From NCBI GenBank assembly GCA_963813375.1, contig CAWEYT010000023.1:146242-210241 (forward strand): a stretch of DNA of 64,000 nucleotides. Reading direction: 5' to 3'. The stretch comes from DASTFY01 sp963813375. Its GTDB lineage: Bacteria; Actinomycetota; Acidimicrobiia; Acidimicrobiales; Ilumatobacteraceae. The position numbers and the translations under genes are program-made. Below the pieces are notes generated by a model that was not told the origin of the DNA, searched no databases, and was given only the letters and a program-made list of their open reading frames with translations. Shown here piece by piece: positions 45,009 through 54,086 of the stretch (its first letter is position 1; every line of letters begins with the position of its first letter).

Positions 45009-46370
45009 TCACCGCCGCATCCCGGCGACCGGCCTGCTGAGCGGAGCGGAGACCCGGGCGAGCAGGGAGACGGCCTGCGCCAGCGGCGTCCCCGCCGACC
45101 ACGACGCCGTGACGATGCCGGCCTTCGCGAGGAGGTCGGTCCGGCGAGTCAGTTCCACGGCCCAGAGGCGGCGGGCCGCGTCGAGGTGCTCGGCGTCCGG
45201 CAGGAGATCCGACGTGTCGACGACCAGTGCGGCGACGCGCCGACCGCGCCGCCGGAGGTCCACGAGCGCCTCGCCCACCTGGGGTGCGTGGAGCGGGGTC
45301 ACGGCGACGATGGCGGCCTCCGGCGGGAGCAGGCGAACGGGCAGCCAGGCCAGCGAGCGGGTAGCCGTCGAGGCCGGTCGAGCGGCCAGCAGCTTGTCCA
45401 GCAGGGCATAGGCAGCACGGCGGCCGCTGCCGCGGCTGATCCAGCTCGTGTAGCCCCCGAAGGTCACGAGCCCGACCCGGTCGTGGGTCTCGAGGTGGGC
45501 CTGGGCCATCGTCCACGCCGCCTGCGCGGCCCTGGGCAGCCAGGGGGCCCGCTCGGCGCCGTCGGCCGTCAGATCGGCGGCGGTGTCGAGCAGCAGCACG
45601 ACGTCCCCGGAGCGCTCGGGATGGCGGACGTTGACCAGCAGCCCGGGCCCGGGCGGACCCCGCCGGGCGCTCGCTCGCCAGTTGACGTCGCTCACGCGAT
45701 CGCCCGGCATCAGCGGCCGCAGCTCGGCGAAGTCGAGGCCGCTCCCTCGTGCCCTGCTGGGGTGCCGCCCGGCCGCCGCCCGCGGGGGTGGGTCGAGGAG
45801 CGCGCCCAGCGCCTCGGGGCGGGGCAGCACCCTCACCGTCGGGCCCAGCGGAGCCGTCCACGTCCAGTGGACGAGGTCGAGCGGGCCGTACGCCCGCACC
45901 GTGGCGCCGCCCATGGTGACCCGACCCCATCCAGTGGTGGCGAGGTCGGCCCGCAGCACGTGGTCGTCGCCCGGGACGACCGTCCAGGCGGGGGTACCGC
46001 CTCGGCCACCGCCCGGGGCGACAGGACCGGCCATGCCGAGCGCGACGTCGATTCGCCCTGACCGTGCGGGACCGACCGGCAGGTCGAAGTCCAACTCGAC
46101 GTGCAGGTCGTCGCCGTCGATGGCCTGCTCGGGCGTCAGACGCGCCGCCCGCAGGGGCAGGTCCCTCGGCCGCGCCAGCCACACCGCGCCCGCGGCGATG
46201 GCCAGCAGCGGAGCGCCGAAGGCGGCCAGGGCGGCCCGTCCCGTCATCAGCGAGGCCACGAGCGCACCCGCCCCGACGGCGAGGTAGGCGGTGAGCCGCG
46301 GCGACGAGGCCACGACAGGTGCGACGGGTGCGACGTGCGTGACCGGCGCGACTGGCGACGCGCCCGTCAT
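45009..46370 (-). CDS. DUF58 domain protein
   Basis: 453 residues. Two N-terminal membrane helices (LTAYLAVGAGALVASLM, LAAFGAPLLAIAAGAVWLA) are followed by a beta-rich part (YGPLDLVHW is the usual DUF58 landmark). The DUF58 core is FAELRPLMPGDRVSDVNWRA with SARRG, then a von Willebrand A-like segment VVLLLDTAADLTADG. DUF58 proteins are constant partners of MoxR ATPases and are thought to take part in metal insertion or assembly of other complexes. ATG 46370 overlaps the MoxR stop (ATGA). Confidence 0.9.
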   Translation of the reverse strand: MTGASPVAPVTHVAPVAPVVASSPRLTAYLAVGAGALVASLMTGRAALAAFGAPLLAIAAGAVWLARPRDLPLRAARLTPEQAIDGDDLHVELDFDLPVGPARSGRIDVALGMAGPVAPGGGRGGTPAWTVVPGDDHVLRADLATTGWGRVTMGGATVRAYGPLDLVHWTWTAPLGPTVRVLPRPEALGALLDPPPRAAAGRHPSRARGSGLDFAELRPLMPGDRVSDVNWRASARRGPPGPGLLVNVRHPERSGDVVLLLDTAADLTADGAERAPWLPRAAQAAWTMAQAHLETHDRVGLVTFGGYTSWISRGSGRRAAYALLDKLLAARPASTATRSLAWLPVRLLPPEAAIVAVTPLHAPQVGEALVDLRRRGRRVAALVVDTSDLLPDAEHLDAARRLWAVELTRRTDLLAKAGIVTASWSAGTPLAQAVSLLARVSAPLSRPVAGMRR

Positions 46371-47335
46371 CGCCACGACGGCGCCGGCACCGAGCCGACC
46401 ACCCGCGCCACGATCGACTCCGGCGCGATGCCGCGCACCCACACCTCGCTCCGCAGCACCAGCCGGTGGGCGAGTGCGGGGAGAGCCACGGTCTTGACGT
46501 CGTCCGGGTCGACGAAGTCGCGGCCGGCGCTCAACGCGCGGGCGCGGGCCAGCTTGAGCAGGGCCAGCGAGCCGCGGGGGCTGGCCCCGACTTCCACCTC
46601 GGGATCGTCCCGCGTCCCGGTGACCACGTCGACGACGTAGCGGGCCACCGCGGGATCGACGTGTACCCGCTCGACGGCCTGCTGGAGCGCGAGGACACCC
46701 TCGGCGTCGCAGACGGCGGCCAGGGCCACCTCGTCGGTCCCGCGCTCGGCCCGGCGTACGAGCAGGTCGGTCTCGTCGTCGGGCATCGGGTAGCCGACCC
46801 GGGTGCGCAGCAGGAAGCGGTCGAGCTGGGCCTCCGGCAGGGCGTAGGTGCCTTCGTGCTCGATCGGGTTCTGGGTGGCGACGACCATGAACGGCCGGCG
46901 GAGTGGGTGGGTGGTGCCGTCGACCGTGACCTGTCGCTCCTGCATGGCCTCCAGCAACGCAGCCTGGGTCTTGGCCGGCGCCCGGTTGATCTCGTCGCCC
47001 AACACCAGCTGACCGAAGACCGGTCCCGGCCGGAAGGTGAAACCCCCGGCGCCGTCGAAGACCGTCGCGCCCGTGAGGTCGGCCGGCAGCAGGTCGGGGG
47101 TGAACTGGATCCGGGAGTACGACAGCCCGGTCACCTGGGCCAGCGACCGGGCGGTCAGCGTCTTGGCCACGCCGGGCAGGTCGTCCAGCAGGACGTGGCC
47201 GTCGGCGACGAGGCCGAGCACGACCAGCTCGAGTACCGCCCGCTTGCCGATGACGGCCCGCTCGAGCTCGTCGACGATGGCGCCGATGGCGCGAGCGGCG
47301 GCCGCCGGCGCCAGCTGCTCGGCCCGGGTCGTCAC
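46367..47335 (-). CDS. MoxR-type AAA+ ATPase
   Basis: 322 residues. Walker A LLDDLPGVAKTLTARSLAQ, then IQFTPDLLPADLTG, Walker B QLVLGDEINRAPAKTQAALL, sensor 1 FMVVATQNPIEHEGTYALPE, Arg finger region EAQLDRFLLRTRVGYP, and the C-terminal lid with GASPRGSLALLKLARARAL. MoxR ATPases act as chaperones for protein complex maturation with DUF58 partners. GTG 47335 overlaps the stop of the preceding gene. Confidence 0.95.
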   Translation of the reverse strand: MTTRAEQLAPAAAARAIGAIVDELERAVIGKRAVLELVVLGLVADGHVLLDDLPGVAKTLTARSLAQVTGLSYSRIQFTPDLLPADLTGATVFDGAGGFTFRPGPVFGQLVLGDEINRAPAKTQAALLEAMQERQVTVDGTTHPLRRPFMVVATQNPIEHEGTYALPEAQLDRFLLRTRVGYPMPDDETDLLVRRAERGTDEVALAAVCDAEGVLALQQAVERVHVDPAVARYVVDVVTGTRDDPEVEVGASPRGSLALLKLARARALSAGRDFVDPDDVKTVALPALAHRLVLRSEVWVRGIAPESIVARVVGSVPAPSWR

Positions 47336-47850
47336 GGCACGAACCGGTCCTGGACACCGGCCTCCGGCGGCGGGGCGACGGCCGCCAGCAGCTCCACGGG
47401 ATCGGCGATCCGGGCCGAGCCGGTGAGGAACGCGTACGGGCCGGGGCCCAGCACCTCTGTCACGGCCGTTGCGTCCTCGGGCCGGTCGAGATCGAGGCCG
47501 AGCGGGGCCAGGCGAGCCTGCGCCCCGGCGCGGCACGTCGTGCGCAGGCGCGACGCCAGCGGCAGGCGGTGCCCGTCGCCGGGTACGTCCATCAGCGCGA
47601 GGTCGCGGGCCAGCTCGGTGACGCCCTGTGGACACCAGGCCGAGGCCGGGGCCCGGCGGGGCAGTGCGAACGGGGAACGGGTCGAGGCCGGCAACGCGCG
47701 CGTGACGAGCAGCACGAGGTCGGCCACCAGTGCCGCGCCGGCCGCGAGCAGCGCCGTGCGGATCACGGCTTCACCGGCGTCCGGCCACAGCACGGCGCTC
47801 GCCGTCACCGCCACCAACGCGACGGCCAGGACCCGAATCGTCAGCTTCAC
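47332..47850 (-). CDS. two-helix membrane protein of the MoxR cluster
   Basis: 172 residues. Two N-terminal membrane helices (IRVLAVALVAVTASAVLW, IRTALLAAGAALVADLVLLV) are followed by a cytoplasmic domain with FALPRRAPASAWCPQGVTEL, SRLRTTCRAGAQARLAPLG and VTEVLGPGPYAFLTGSARIA. The family is not recognised. GTG 47850 overlaps the DUF4129 stop and its own stop overlaps the MoxR start, so it is an integral part of the five-gene overlapping unit. Confidence 0.7.
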   Translation of the reverse strand: MKLTIRVLAVALVAVTASAVLWPDAGEAVIRTALLAAGAALVADLVLLVTRALPASTRSPFALPRRAPASAWCPQGVTELARDLALMDVPGDGHRLPLASRLRTTCRAGAQARLAPLGLDLDRPEDATAVTEVLGPGPYAFLTGSARIADPVELLAAVAPPPEAGVQDRFVP

Positions 47851-48683
47851 GTCGTGACCATCCGGTCGAGGTCGGCTCGTGCGTCGGCCAGCGCCCGCTC
47901 CGCTTCGGCGCGGTGGTCTTCGGTGATCTCGTGGGTGGAGAAGCGGGCCTCGGCGAAGAGGGTCGTCAGACGCTCGACCGGCTCGGGCCGGACGCCCAAC
48001 GTCGCCAGCACGCGGGACATGTACTCGAACGGCGCTTCGGAGCCTCGCCGGCCCGCTCCGGCCCCCTCGAGGCCCTCGAGCAGCCGGGCGTAGCAGGCGA
48101 TGACGGCGCGCCGCGGCTCTCGCGCCGTCGCCAGGTCGGCCAGCGAGGCGTCGATGGCCCGGCGGGCCTGCGCCAGATCGTCCCCGGCCTCCGGTGGCGG
48201 CTCCTCCGGTCGGCGGCGCCGGCTCAGGAGCACGGCGGCGACGACGAGCCCGGCCCCCACGACCAGCCACGTCGGCCAGGCCGTGGACTGGCTGCCGCCT
48301 TCCGTCACGGGTGGCGCGATCTCGAGCGTGGCGGGCTCGTCGACGGTCGTGCGGTCGAGATCGAGGCGGCTCAAGGCCGCGACCAGTATCAGGAAGCCGA
48401 TCGTGGTCAGCCACATCGACCGCCGCGAGACCCGCTTGGTACTGCCGGCGGCCCGGACGGCGGTGAGGCCGACGAGGCCAAGGAGGCAGAGGGCGGCCAC
48501 CGGCACCACGATGAGCCACGGCGAGAGGGTGAGACGGTCGATGGCGCCCTCGGCGTCCTGCAACGGCTCGCCGGCCGCCGCGACCGCGACCATCACGCAC
48601 GCCGCGAGGCACAGCCCGATCACGGCCAGCCCGACCGCGCTGGAGCGGTCGCCCGGCCCGCGGCGCGGCTGGTGCCGGTTCAC
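47847..48683 (-). CDS. DUF4129 domain membrane protein
   Basis: 278 residues with four hydrophobic segments (VGLAVIGLCLAACVMVAVAA, LIVVPVAALCLLGLVGLTAV, WLTTIGFLILVAAL, WLVVGAGLVVAAVLLS). The cytoplasmic C-terminal DUF4129 part shows RRAVIACYARLLEGLEGAG, APFEYMSRVLATLGV and LTTLFAEARFSTHEITEDH. DUF4129 proteins accompany MoxR and DUF58 and often transglutaminase-like proteins; no transglutaminase is present here. GTG 48683 starts the operon. Confidence 0.88.
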   Translation of the reverse strand: MNRHQPRRGPGDRSSAVGLAVIGLCLAACVMVAVAAAGEPLQDAEGAIDRLTLSPWLIVVPVAALCLLGLVGLTAVRAAGSTKRVSRRSMWLTTIGFLILVAALSRLDLDRTTVDEPATLEIAPPVTEGGSQSTAWPTWLVVGAGLVVAAVLLSRRRRPEEPPPEAGDDLAQARRAIDASLADLATAREPRRAVIACYARLLEGLEGAGAGRRGSEAPFEYMSRVLATLGVRPEPVERLTTLFAEARFSTHEITEDHRAEAERALADARADLDRMVTT

Positions 48684-48733
48684 CGCCGGGACCCTACTCA
48701 GCGGTCGCGCCGGCCGGTTAGGTTCACCGCCTC

Positions 48734-49627
48734 GTGGAGCTCTTCGCCAACCTGTCCCAACCGTGCAACGACCCGGCGGCCTGGGCCCGCGAGCGCGAGA
48801 GCGAAGGCTGGGACGGCGTGGCCTGCGCCGACCACTACTTCTCGGTCGGTCGCGCCGCCCGCGGGTTCCCCCACGTGTGGACCAGCCTCGGCGCCATGGC
48901 CGCCGTCACGTCGCGAGTGCGGCTCCAGCCCGCGTTCGGCAACAACCTCCTGCGCTCACCGGTCGAGTTCGCCCAGGCCATGCTCATGTTGCAGTCGATG
49001 TCCGGCGGGCGGGCCGAAGCGGGCCTGGGCGCCGGGTGGGCGGAGGTGGAGGTGCGGTCGGCCGGGCTGCCGTTCCCCGACGGGCCCACGCGCGCCCGGA
49101 TGTTCCGCGAAGCGCTGCAGATCGTGCGGGAGCTGTTGCGCAGCGGGACCTGCCGCTTCGACGGCGAGCACTACACGATCGACGTCCCGGTCCTCGGGCC
49201 GCTGAGCGAGACCCCGCCGCCGCTCGTGGCATCGGTCGGCGGCCCGTGGACGATGGAGCACATCACGCCGCTGGTCGACCGCGTCGAACTGGCCATCGGC
49301 CGCGCGACCAGGGGAGGGGTCAACGAGCTGCCGGTCATGGCGACGGCCACCCTGGACGAGGTCAAGGCCATGGTGGGGAAGGTGCGTGAGGTGTCGCCCG
49401 GGATCGCGGTGTCCGTGCTCGCCTTCGTCGCCGTCGGCGAAGGTCCCGACGTCGACAAGATGGCGAGCGCGCTCGGCGACGGCCTGTACGGGCAGCTCGT
49501 GGGGGAGCCGGGCGCGGTGGCCGCCACGCTCAGGCAGATCGCCCAGGAGGCGGAGGCGGACCGCCTGCAGGTGACGGCCTGGACGCCGCCCAGCTACGAA
49601 GCATTGGCCCCGGCCCTCTTCGGTTGA
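48734..49627 (+). CDS. LLM-class (F420-type) flavin/deazaflavin oxidoreductase
   Basis: 297 residues, luciferase-like TIM barrel. Motifs: WDGVACADHYFSVGRA, LGAMAAVTSRVRLQPAFGNN, LRSPVEFAQAMLMLQSMSGG, RAEAGLGAGWAEVEVRSAGL and PLVASVGGPWTMEHITPLVD. Family members use F420 or FMN, and F420 is usual in actinobacteria. GTG 48734. Its stop lies close before the aldehyde dehydrogenase on the same strand, so the two probably act in one catabolic operon. Confidence 0.88.
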   Translation: MELFANLSQPCNDPAAWARERESEGWDGVACADHYFSVGRAARGFPHVWTSLGAMAAVTSRVRLQPAFGNNLLRSPVEFAQAMLMLQSMSGGRAEAGLGAGWAEVEVRSAGLPFPDGPTRARMFREALQIVRELLRSGTCRFDGEHYTIDVPVLGPLSETPPPLVASVGGPWTMEHITPLVDRVELAIGRATRGGVNELPVMATATLDEVKAMVGKVREVSPGIAVSVLAFVAVGEGPDVDKMASALGDGLYGQLVGEPGAVAATLRQIAQEAEADRLQVTAWTPPSYEALAPALFG

Positions 49628-49641
49628 CGGAGGAGAGCGAC

Positions 49642-51081
49642 GTGCGGCAGATGTTCGTGGACGGCGGGTGGGTCGACGCGCTCGATGGCCGCACGTTCGA
49701 GACGTTCGACCCCGCGACCGGCGCCGTGTTGGACGCCGTGCCGGCCGCCTCCTCGGCCGATGTCGACCGCGCGGTCCGGGCCGCTCACCGCGCCTTCGTC
49801 GACGGATCTTGGGGCGCCGCGGTGGCCGAGCGGGAGCGCAGCCGGGTCCTCCTGGCCATGGCCGAACTGGTGCGGAACCGGCGGGACGAGCTCGCCGAGC
49901 TGGAGGTGCGGGACTGCGGCAAGCCGCTGGCCGACGCCCGAGGCGACATCGACGAGGTCGCGTTCATGTTCGAGTACTACGGCGGCTGGGCGACCAAGAT
50001 CACCGGTGACATCCCGCCGGTCGGGCCCGGCGCGCTCAGCCTCGTCGTGCGGGAGCCCGTCGGCGTGTGCGGCCTGATCGTGCCGTGGAACTACCCGATG
50101 CTCATGGCCAGCCAGAAGGTGGCACCCGCGCTGGCCGCCGGTTGCACGGTCGTGCTCAAGCCGGCCGAGCAGACTCCGCTGACCGCCCTCGAGCTGGCCC
50201 GCATCGGGCAGGAGGCCGGCCTGCCGCCGGGCGTCCTGAACGTCGTGACCGGCCTCGGCCCCGACGCCGGCGGTCCGCTCCTCACCCACCCCCTCGTCGA
50301 CAAGATCAGCTTCACCGGCTCGAAGGAGATCGGGAAGCTCATCATGCGTACCTGCGCCGACCAGCTGAAGCGGGTCACGCTCGAGCTCGGGGGCAAGAGC
50401 CCGAACATCGTGTTCGCCGACGCCGACCTGGCCGCCGCCGTGCCCGGGACCAGCAACGGCGTGTTCGGGAACCAGGGCGAGGTGTGCTCCGCCGGCAGCC
50501 GCGTGTTCGTCGAGGCCGCCGTGTACGACGACGTGCTCGAGGCGATGACCGGCTTCGCCGCCGGGATCCGGCTCGGCAGCGGGCTGGACCCCGACACCAC
50601 CATGGGCCCGTTGGTCTCACGGGAGCAGAAGGAGCGGGTCGAGGGGTACGTCGACGTCGGCCGGGCCGAGGCCACGCTCACGTTCGAGGGCACCCGCCCT
50701 GCTGATCCGGCGCTGGCCGGTGGCTACTACGTGGCGCCCACGATCTTCGAGGCCCGGTCGAACGACCTGCGCATCGCCCGGGAGGAGATCTTCGGGCCGG
50801 TGATGACGGTCCTGCCGTTCCGCGAACTGTCGGAGGTCGTGGACCTGGCCAACGACACCGAGTACGGCCTGGCCGCGGCCATCTGGACGCGGGACATCGG
50901 CCGCGCCCTCACCACCGCCAAGGCCGTGCGGGCCGGCGTGGTGTGGATCAACGACAGCCAACCGGCGCCGAGCGAGTCGATGTGGGGCGGGTTCAAGCAG
51001 AGCGGCATCGGGCGCGAGCTCGGGCCGTACGCGCTCGACGCCTACCTCGAGTCGAAGCAGATCTACATCAACCTCGCCTGA
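49642..51081 (+). CDS. aldehyde dehydrogenase (ALDH superfamily)
   Basis: 479 residues. Motifs: VCGLIVPWNYPMLMASQKVA, VVLKPAEQTPLTALELARIG, ISFTGSKEIGKLIM, VTLELGGKSPNIVFADADL (catalytic Glu), GNQGEVCSAGSRVFV (catalytic Cys), EEIFGPVMTVLPF and GGFKQSGIGRELG. This is the betaine-aldehyde/broad-substrate branch. GTG 49642 is preferred over TTG 49624 because GGAGGAG lies eight bases before it and the protein then starts RQMFVDGGWVDALDG, as is usual. It oxidises an aldehyde to the acid with NAD(P); the particular aldehyde is unknown. Confidence 0.95.
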   Translation: MRQMFVDGGWVDALDGRTFETFDPATGAVLDAVPAASSADVDRAVRAAHRAFVDGSWGAAVAERERSRVLLAMAELVRNRRDELAELEVRDCGKPLADARGDIDEVAFMFEYYGGWATKITGDIPPVGPGALSLVVREPVGVCGLIVPWNYPMLMASQKVAPALAAGCTVVLKPAEQTPLTALELARIGQEAGLPPGVLNVVTGLGPDAGGPLLTHPLVDKISFTGSKEIGKLIMRTCADQLKRVTLELGGKSPNIVFADADLAAAVPGTSNGVFGNQGEVCSAGSRVFVEAAVYDDVLEAMTGFAAGIRLGSGLDPDTTMGPLVSREQKERVEGYVDVGRAEATLTFEGTRPADPALAGGYYVAPTIFEARSNDLRIAREEIFGPVMTVLPFRELSEVVDLANDTEYGLAAAIWTRDIGRALTTAKAVRAGVVWINDSQPAPSESMWGGFKQSGIGRELGPYALDAYLESKQIYINLA

Positions 51082-51097
51082 GTCCTGGGAGCGCCGC

Positions 51098-52180
51098 GTG
51101 CCGCCACAGACCGACCCCGACAAGCTCAAGCTCTACGCCTTCACCCTCTTCACCAAGCTGGAGGGCGCGGTCACGAGCGGCATGGTCCACCTCGGCGATC
51201 GGCTCGGGCTCTACCGCGCCCTGGCCGCCGGCGCACCGCTCACCAGCATCGAGTTGGCCGAGCGCACGGGCCTGGACGAGCGCTGGGTCCGGGAGTGGGC
51301 CTACAACCAGGCGGCAGCCAAGCTCATCGACGCCGAGGGTCCCGATGGCGACGAGCGGTTCTCGCTCTCGCCGGAGGCCGTGGCCGTGCTGGCGGACGAG
51401 GACTCGCCGGCCTTCGGCATGGGTCAGTTCACGCGGTTCCCGGGCCTGATGGCGACGCTGGAGGCCATGCCCGAGGCGTTCCGGACCGGCCTCGGCTACG
51501 ACTACGACAGCCACGGCGAGGACGGCGCGGCGGGGGTCGAGCGGGCCTTCGAGCCCTGGTACCGCAACTACCTCATCCCCGTGGCCCTGCCCGCGCTGGA
51601 CGGCGTCGTGCCCCGGCTCGCGGCCGGCGGCGTGGCCGCGGACGTCGGGTGTGGCGCGGGGGTGGCCGTGTGCCTGATGGCCGAGGCGTTCCCGGCCAGC
51701 GAGGTCCACGGGTACGACATCTCACGCCTGGCGCTGGATCGTGCCGGCCGGCGGCGGGAGGAGCTCGGCCTGACCAACGCCCGCTTCCACGACGCCCGCC
51801 AGGAGCCGTTGCCAGGGGACGGCTCGGTCGATCTCGTGACCACCTTCGACTGCCTCCACGACATGACCCACCCGCAGCAGATGATGGAGGCCATCAGGGC
51901 CGCCCTTCACGACGACGGGGTGTGGCTGCTGGTCGACATCAAGGCCCGTGACTCCTTCGCGGAGAACGCGGCCAAGAACCCCATGGCCGCGCTGATGTAC
52001 GGCGTGTCAGTCCTGTCCTGCCTGTCGTCGGCCCTGTCGGAGCCCGATGGCGCCGGCCTCGGCACCCTCGGCCTCCCCGAGTCACGCGCCCGCTCGATGG
52101 CCGAGGCCGCCGGCTTCACCCGCTTCCGCCGCCTCGACATCGAGCATCCGATCAACGCCTTCTACGAGCTGCGGCCATAG
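51098..52180 (+). CDS. SAM-dependent methyltransferase with winged-helix N-terminus
   Basis: 360 residues. The N-terminal part (about 1-100) reads as a winged-helix dimerisation domain (LTSIELAERTGLDERWVREW, then AAAKLIDAEG). The C-terminal class I methyltransferase has motif I VAADVGCGAGVAVCLMAEAF (near residue 180), the acidic residue in HGYDISRLALDRA, VDLVTTFDCLHDMTHPQQMM and LLVDIKARD. A gene of this layout often methylates small molecules, but the substrate is unknown. GTG 51098, 16 bp after the aldehyde dehydrogenase stop, same operon. Confidence 0.88.
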   Translation: MPPQTDPDKLKLYAFTLFTKLEGAVTSGMVHLGDRLGLYRALAAGAPLTSIELAERTGLDERWVREWAYNQAAAKLIDAEGPDGDERFSLSPEAVAVLADEDSPAFGMGQFTRFPGLMATLEAMPEAFRTGLGYDYDSHGEDGAAGVERAFEPWYRNYLIPVALPALDGVVPRLAAGGVAADVGCGAGVAVCLMAEAFPASEVHGYDISRLALDRAGRRREELGLTNARFHDARQEPLPGDGSVDLVTTFDCLHDMTHPQQMMEAIRAALHDDGVWLLVDIKARDSFAENAAKNPMAALMYGVSVLSCLSSALSEPDGAGLGTLGLPESRARSMAEAAGFTRFRRLDIEHPINAFYELRP

Positions 52181-52330
52181 TGCGGGGGCACGAGCTCACG
52201 CCATGTGGCCGCCCCACCACGCCTTCCGCACAGAGTTCGTCCGATCGGCGAGCCTGACCGCGCTTTTCGACATCTCTGTTCGAAGTCCGCGGTCGGGCAG
52301 GCCGGGTGATCGTGGACAACGCGCGGGCCC

Positions 52331-52356
52331 GTCAGTAAACTGACGCATCAGTCAGC
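52331..52356. promoter_or_regulatory. TetR-type operator upstream of the aminotransferase
   Basis: Three half-sites in a row: GTCAGT-AA-ACTGAC-GCATCA-GTCAGC. The last two repeat, with the same N6 spacing, the site at 59139-59156. It lies about 110 bp upstream of the aminotransferase start and is a probable target of the TetR protein at 54831-55466. Confidence 0.6.
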
Positions 52357-52466
52357 CAGTGTCGGCGAAGTCCGGCGCACTGGTTCCAAGCGGAAGTTCC
52401 AGAGGACGAACGCCGGATGACGGGCGCGTGGCTACGCCGCTGCCGGCACCGAAGGGGTTGACCACG

Positions 52467-53885
52467 ATGGCAGCGCTCGCTGATGCCGCGAGTACCCGGA
52501 CGACGATCACCGACTTGATCGCCCGGGAGGAGGTTCGCTTCCTCGAGCGCCAGCCCCGCTCGGCGGAGATGGCGGAACGAGCCCGCTCGTGCCTGGCCGG
52601 CGGAGCGACCTCGAACTGGATGATCGCCCGCCCGGGCACCGTGTGGATCAGCCACGGCCGCGGGTCCAAGGTCTACGACGTCGACGGCACGGAGTACGTC
52701 GACCTGCACGCCGGCTACGGCGCCATGCTGGTCGGGCACGCGCACCCGGCCGTCGTGGAGGCGGTCGAGCGGCGGGTCCGGCTCGGCACCCACTTCGCCC
52801 AGCCGACGGAGGACGCCATCGTCGTCGCCGAGGAGCTCTCCCGGCGCTTCGGGTTGCCCAGCTGGCGGTTCTGCAACTCGGGCACCGAGGCGACGATGGA
52901 CGCCATCCACCTCATGCGGGCCATCACCGGCCGTGACCTGATCATCAAGATCGAGGGCAGCTACCACGGGCACCACGACGCCGTCATGGTGTCGATGTAC
53001 AGCGACGCCGACGATCTCGGTCCGCGAGAACGTCCGTGGTCGGTGGCGGCCGGCGGGGGCATCCCGCAGGCCATGGTCGACCTCGTCGTGGTCGTCCCGT
53101 TCAACGACCTGGCCGTCCTGGAGCGGGCGCTGGAGGAGCATGCCGGGAAGATCGCCGGCATGATCATGGAGCCGCTCATGATGAACGCGGGCATCGTGCC
53201 GCCGATCCCCGGCTACCTGGACGGCGTGCGGGAGCTGACCCGTCGCCACGGTGTGCTGCTGGCCTACGACGAGGTCAAGACCGGTCTCACCGTGGGTCCC
53301 GGCGGGGCCACCGCCCTCCTCGGTCTGCAGCCCGACATCGTGTGCCTGGCCAAGGCGATGGGCGGCGGCGTGCCGTGCGGCGCCATCGGCGGCACGGCCG
53401 AGGTGATGGAGAACATCGCCAACGGCACGTACGAGCAGGTGGGGACGTTCAACGGCAACCCGCTCACCATGGCGGCCGCCCGGGCCGCGCTGACCGAGGT
53501 GCTGGTGCCTGCGGCCTACGAGCGCTTCGAGGCGCTCGGTCAGCGAATGCTGGACGGAGCGATGGCCGCTCTGGGCCGCATCGGGGCGCCGGTGTACGGC
53601 CACCGCTTCGGGGCCAAGGGGTGCCTCGTCTTCAACCCGCAGCCCGTCCGCGACTACCGGGAGTTCCTCGCCGTCGACGGCTACTTCTCGCATGCCCACT
53701 GGCTCATCCAGCACAACGGCGGCGTGTTCCTGCCCCCGTGGGGCAAGAGCGAGCAGTGGACGCTGTCCGCGCAGCACGGCACCGAGGACGCCGACCGGTT
53801 CGTCGCCAACGTCGAGCGCATGACCGAGGAGCTGAGCCAGCTCGACTGCTGGACGCCCGACCCCACCCACCACGGCTTCTTCTGA
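52467..53885 (+). CDS. class III PLP aminotransferase (GSA aminomutase-like)
   Basis: 472 residues. Fold type I, class III: WISHGRGSKVYDVDGTEYVD, FCNSGTEATMDAIHLMRAIT, KIEGSYHGHHDAVMVSMYSD, LLAYDEVKTG and the PLP lysine in VCLAKAMGGGVPCGAIGG. The layout follows glutamate-1-semialdehyde aminomutase-like enzymes, but with catabolic neighbours an amine or amino-acid transaminase is more likely than a heme-synthesis enzyme. ATG 52467. A TetR-type operator lies upstream. Confidence 0.9.
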   Translation: MAALADAASTRTTITDLIAREEVRFLERQPRSAEMAERARSCLAGGATSNWMIARPGTVWISHGRGSKVYDVDGTEYVDLHAGYGAMLVGHAHPAVVEAVERRVRLGTHFAQPTEDAIVVAEELSRRFGLPSWRFCNSGTEATMDAIHLMRAITGRDLIIKIEGSYHGHHDAVMVSMYSDADDLGPRERPWSVAAGGGIPQAMVDLVVVVPFNDLAVLERALEEHAGKIAGMIMEPLMMNAGIVPPIPGYLDGVRELTRRHGVLLAYDEVKTGLTVGPGGATALLGLQPDIVCLAKAMGGGVPCGAIGGTAEVMENIANGTYEQVGTFNGNPLTMAAARAALTEVLVPAAYERFEALGQRMLDGAMAALGRIGAPVYGHRFGAKGCLVFNPQPVRDYREFLAVDGYFSHAHWLIQHNGGVFLPPWGKSEQWTLSAQHGTEDADRFVANVERMTEELSQLDCWTPDPTHHGFF

Positions 53886-54086
53886 TTTTGCGTCGCCATC
53901 CGGCGCTTCGCCCGCGGCTGGCTCCTACTCGCTGCGCTCGGCAATGCGTCGGATTCCGTTGCGGTGCGCCGGCCCCACGTCATCAGCAGGGCCGGACGCA
54001 CCGTGTGAACCGGCCCCCATTGATCAGCAGGGGCGAGCCGTCCTGGCCTGTTTCACGCCAGACACAAAATGGGTAGGTAGCAGCGA

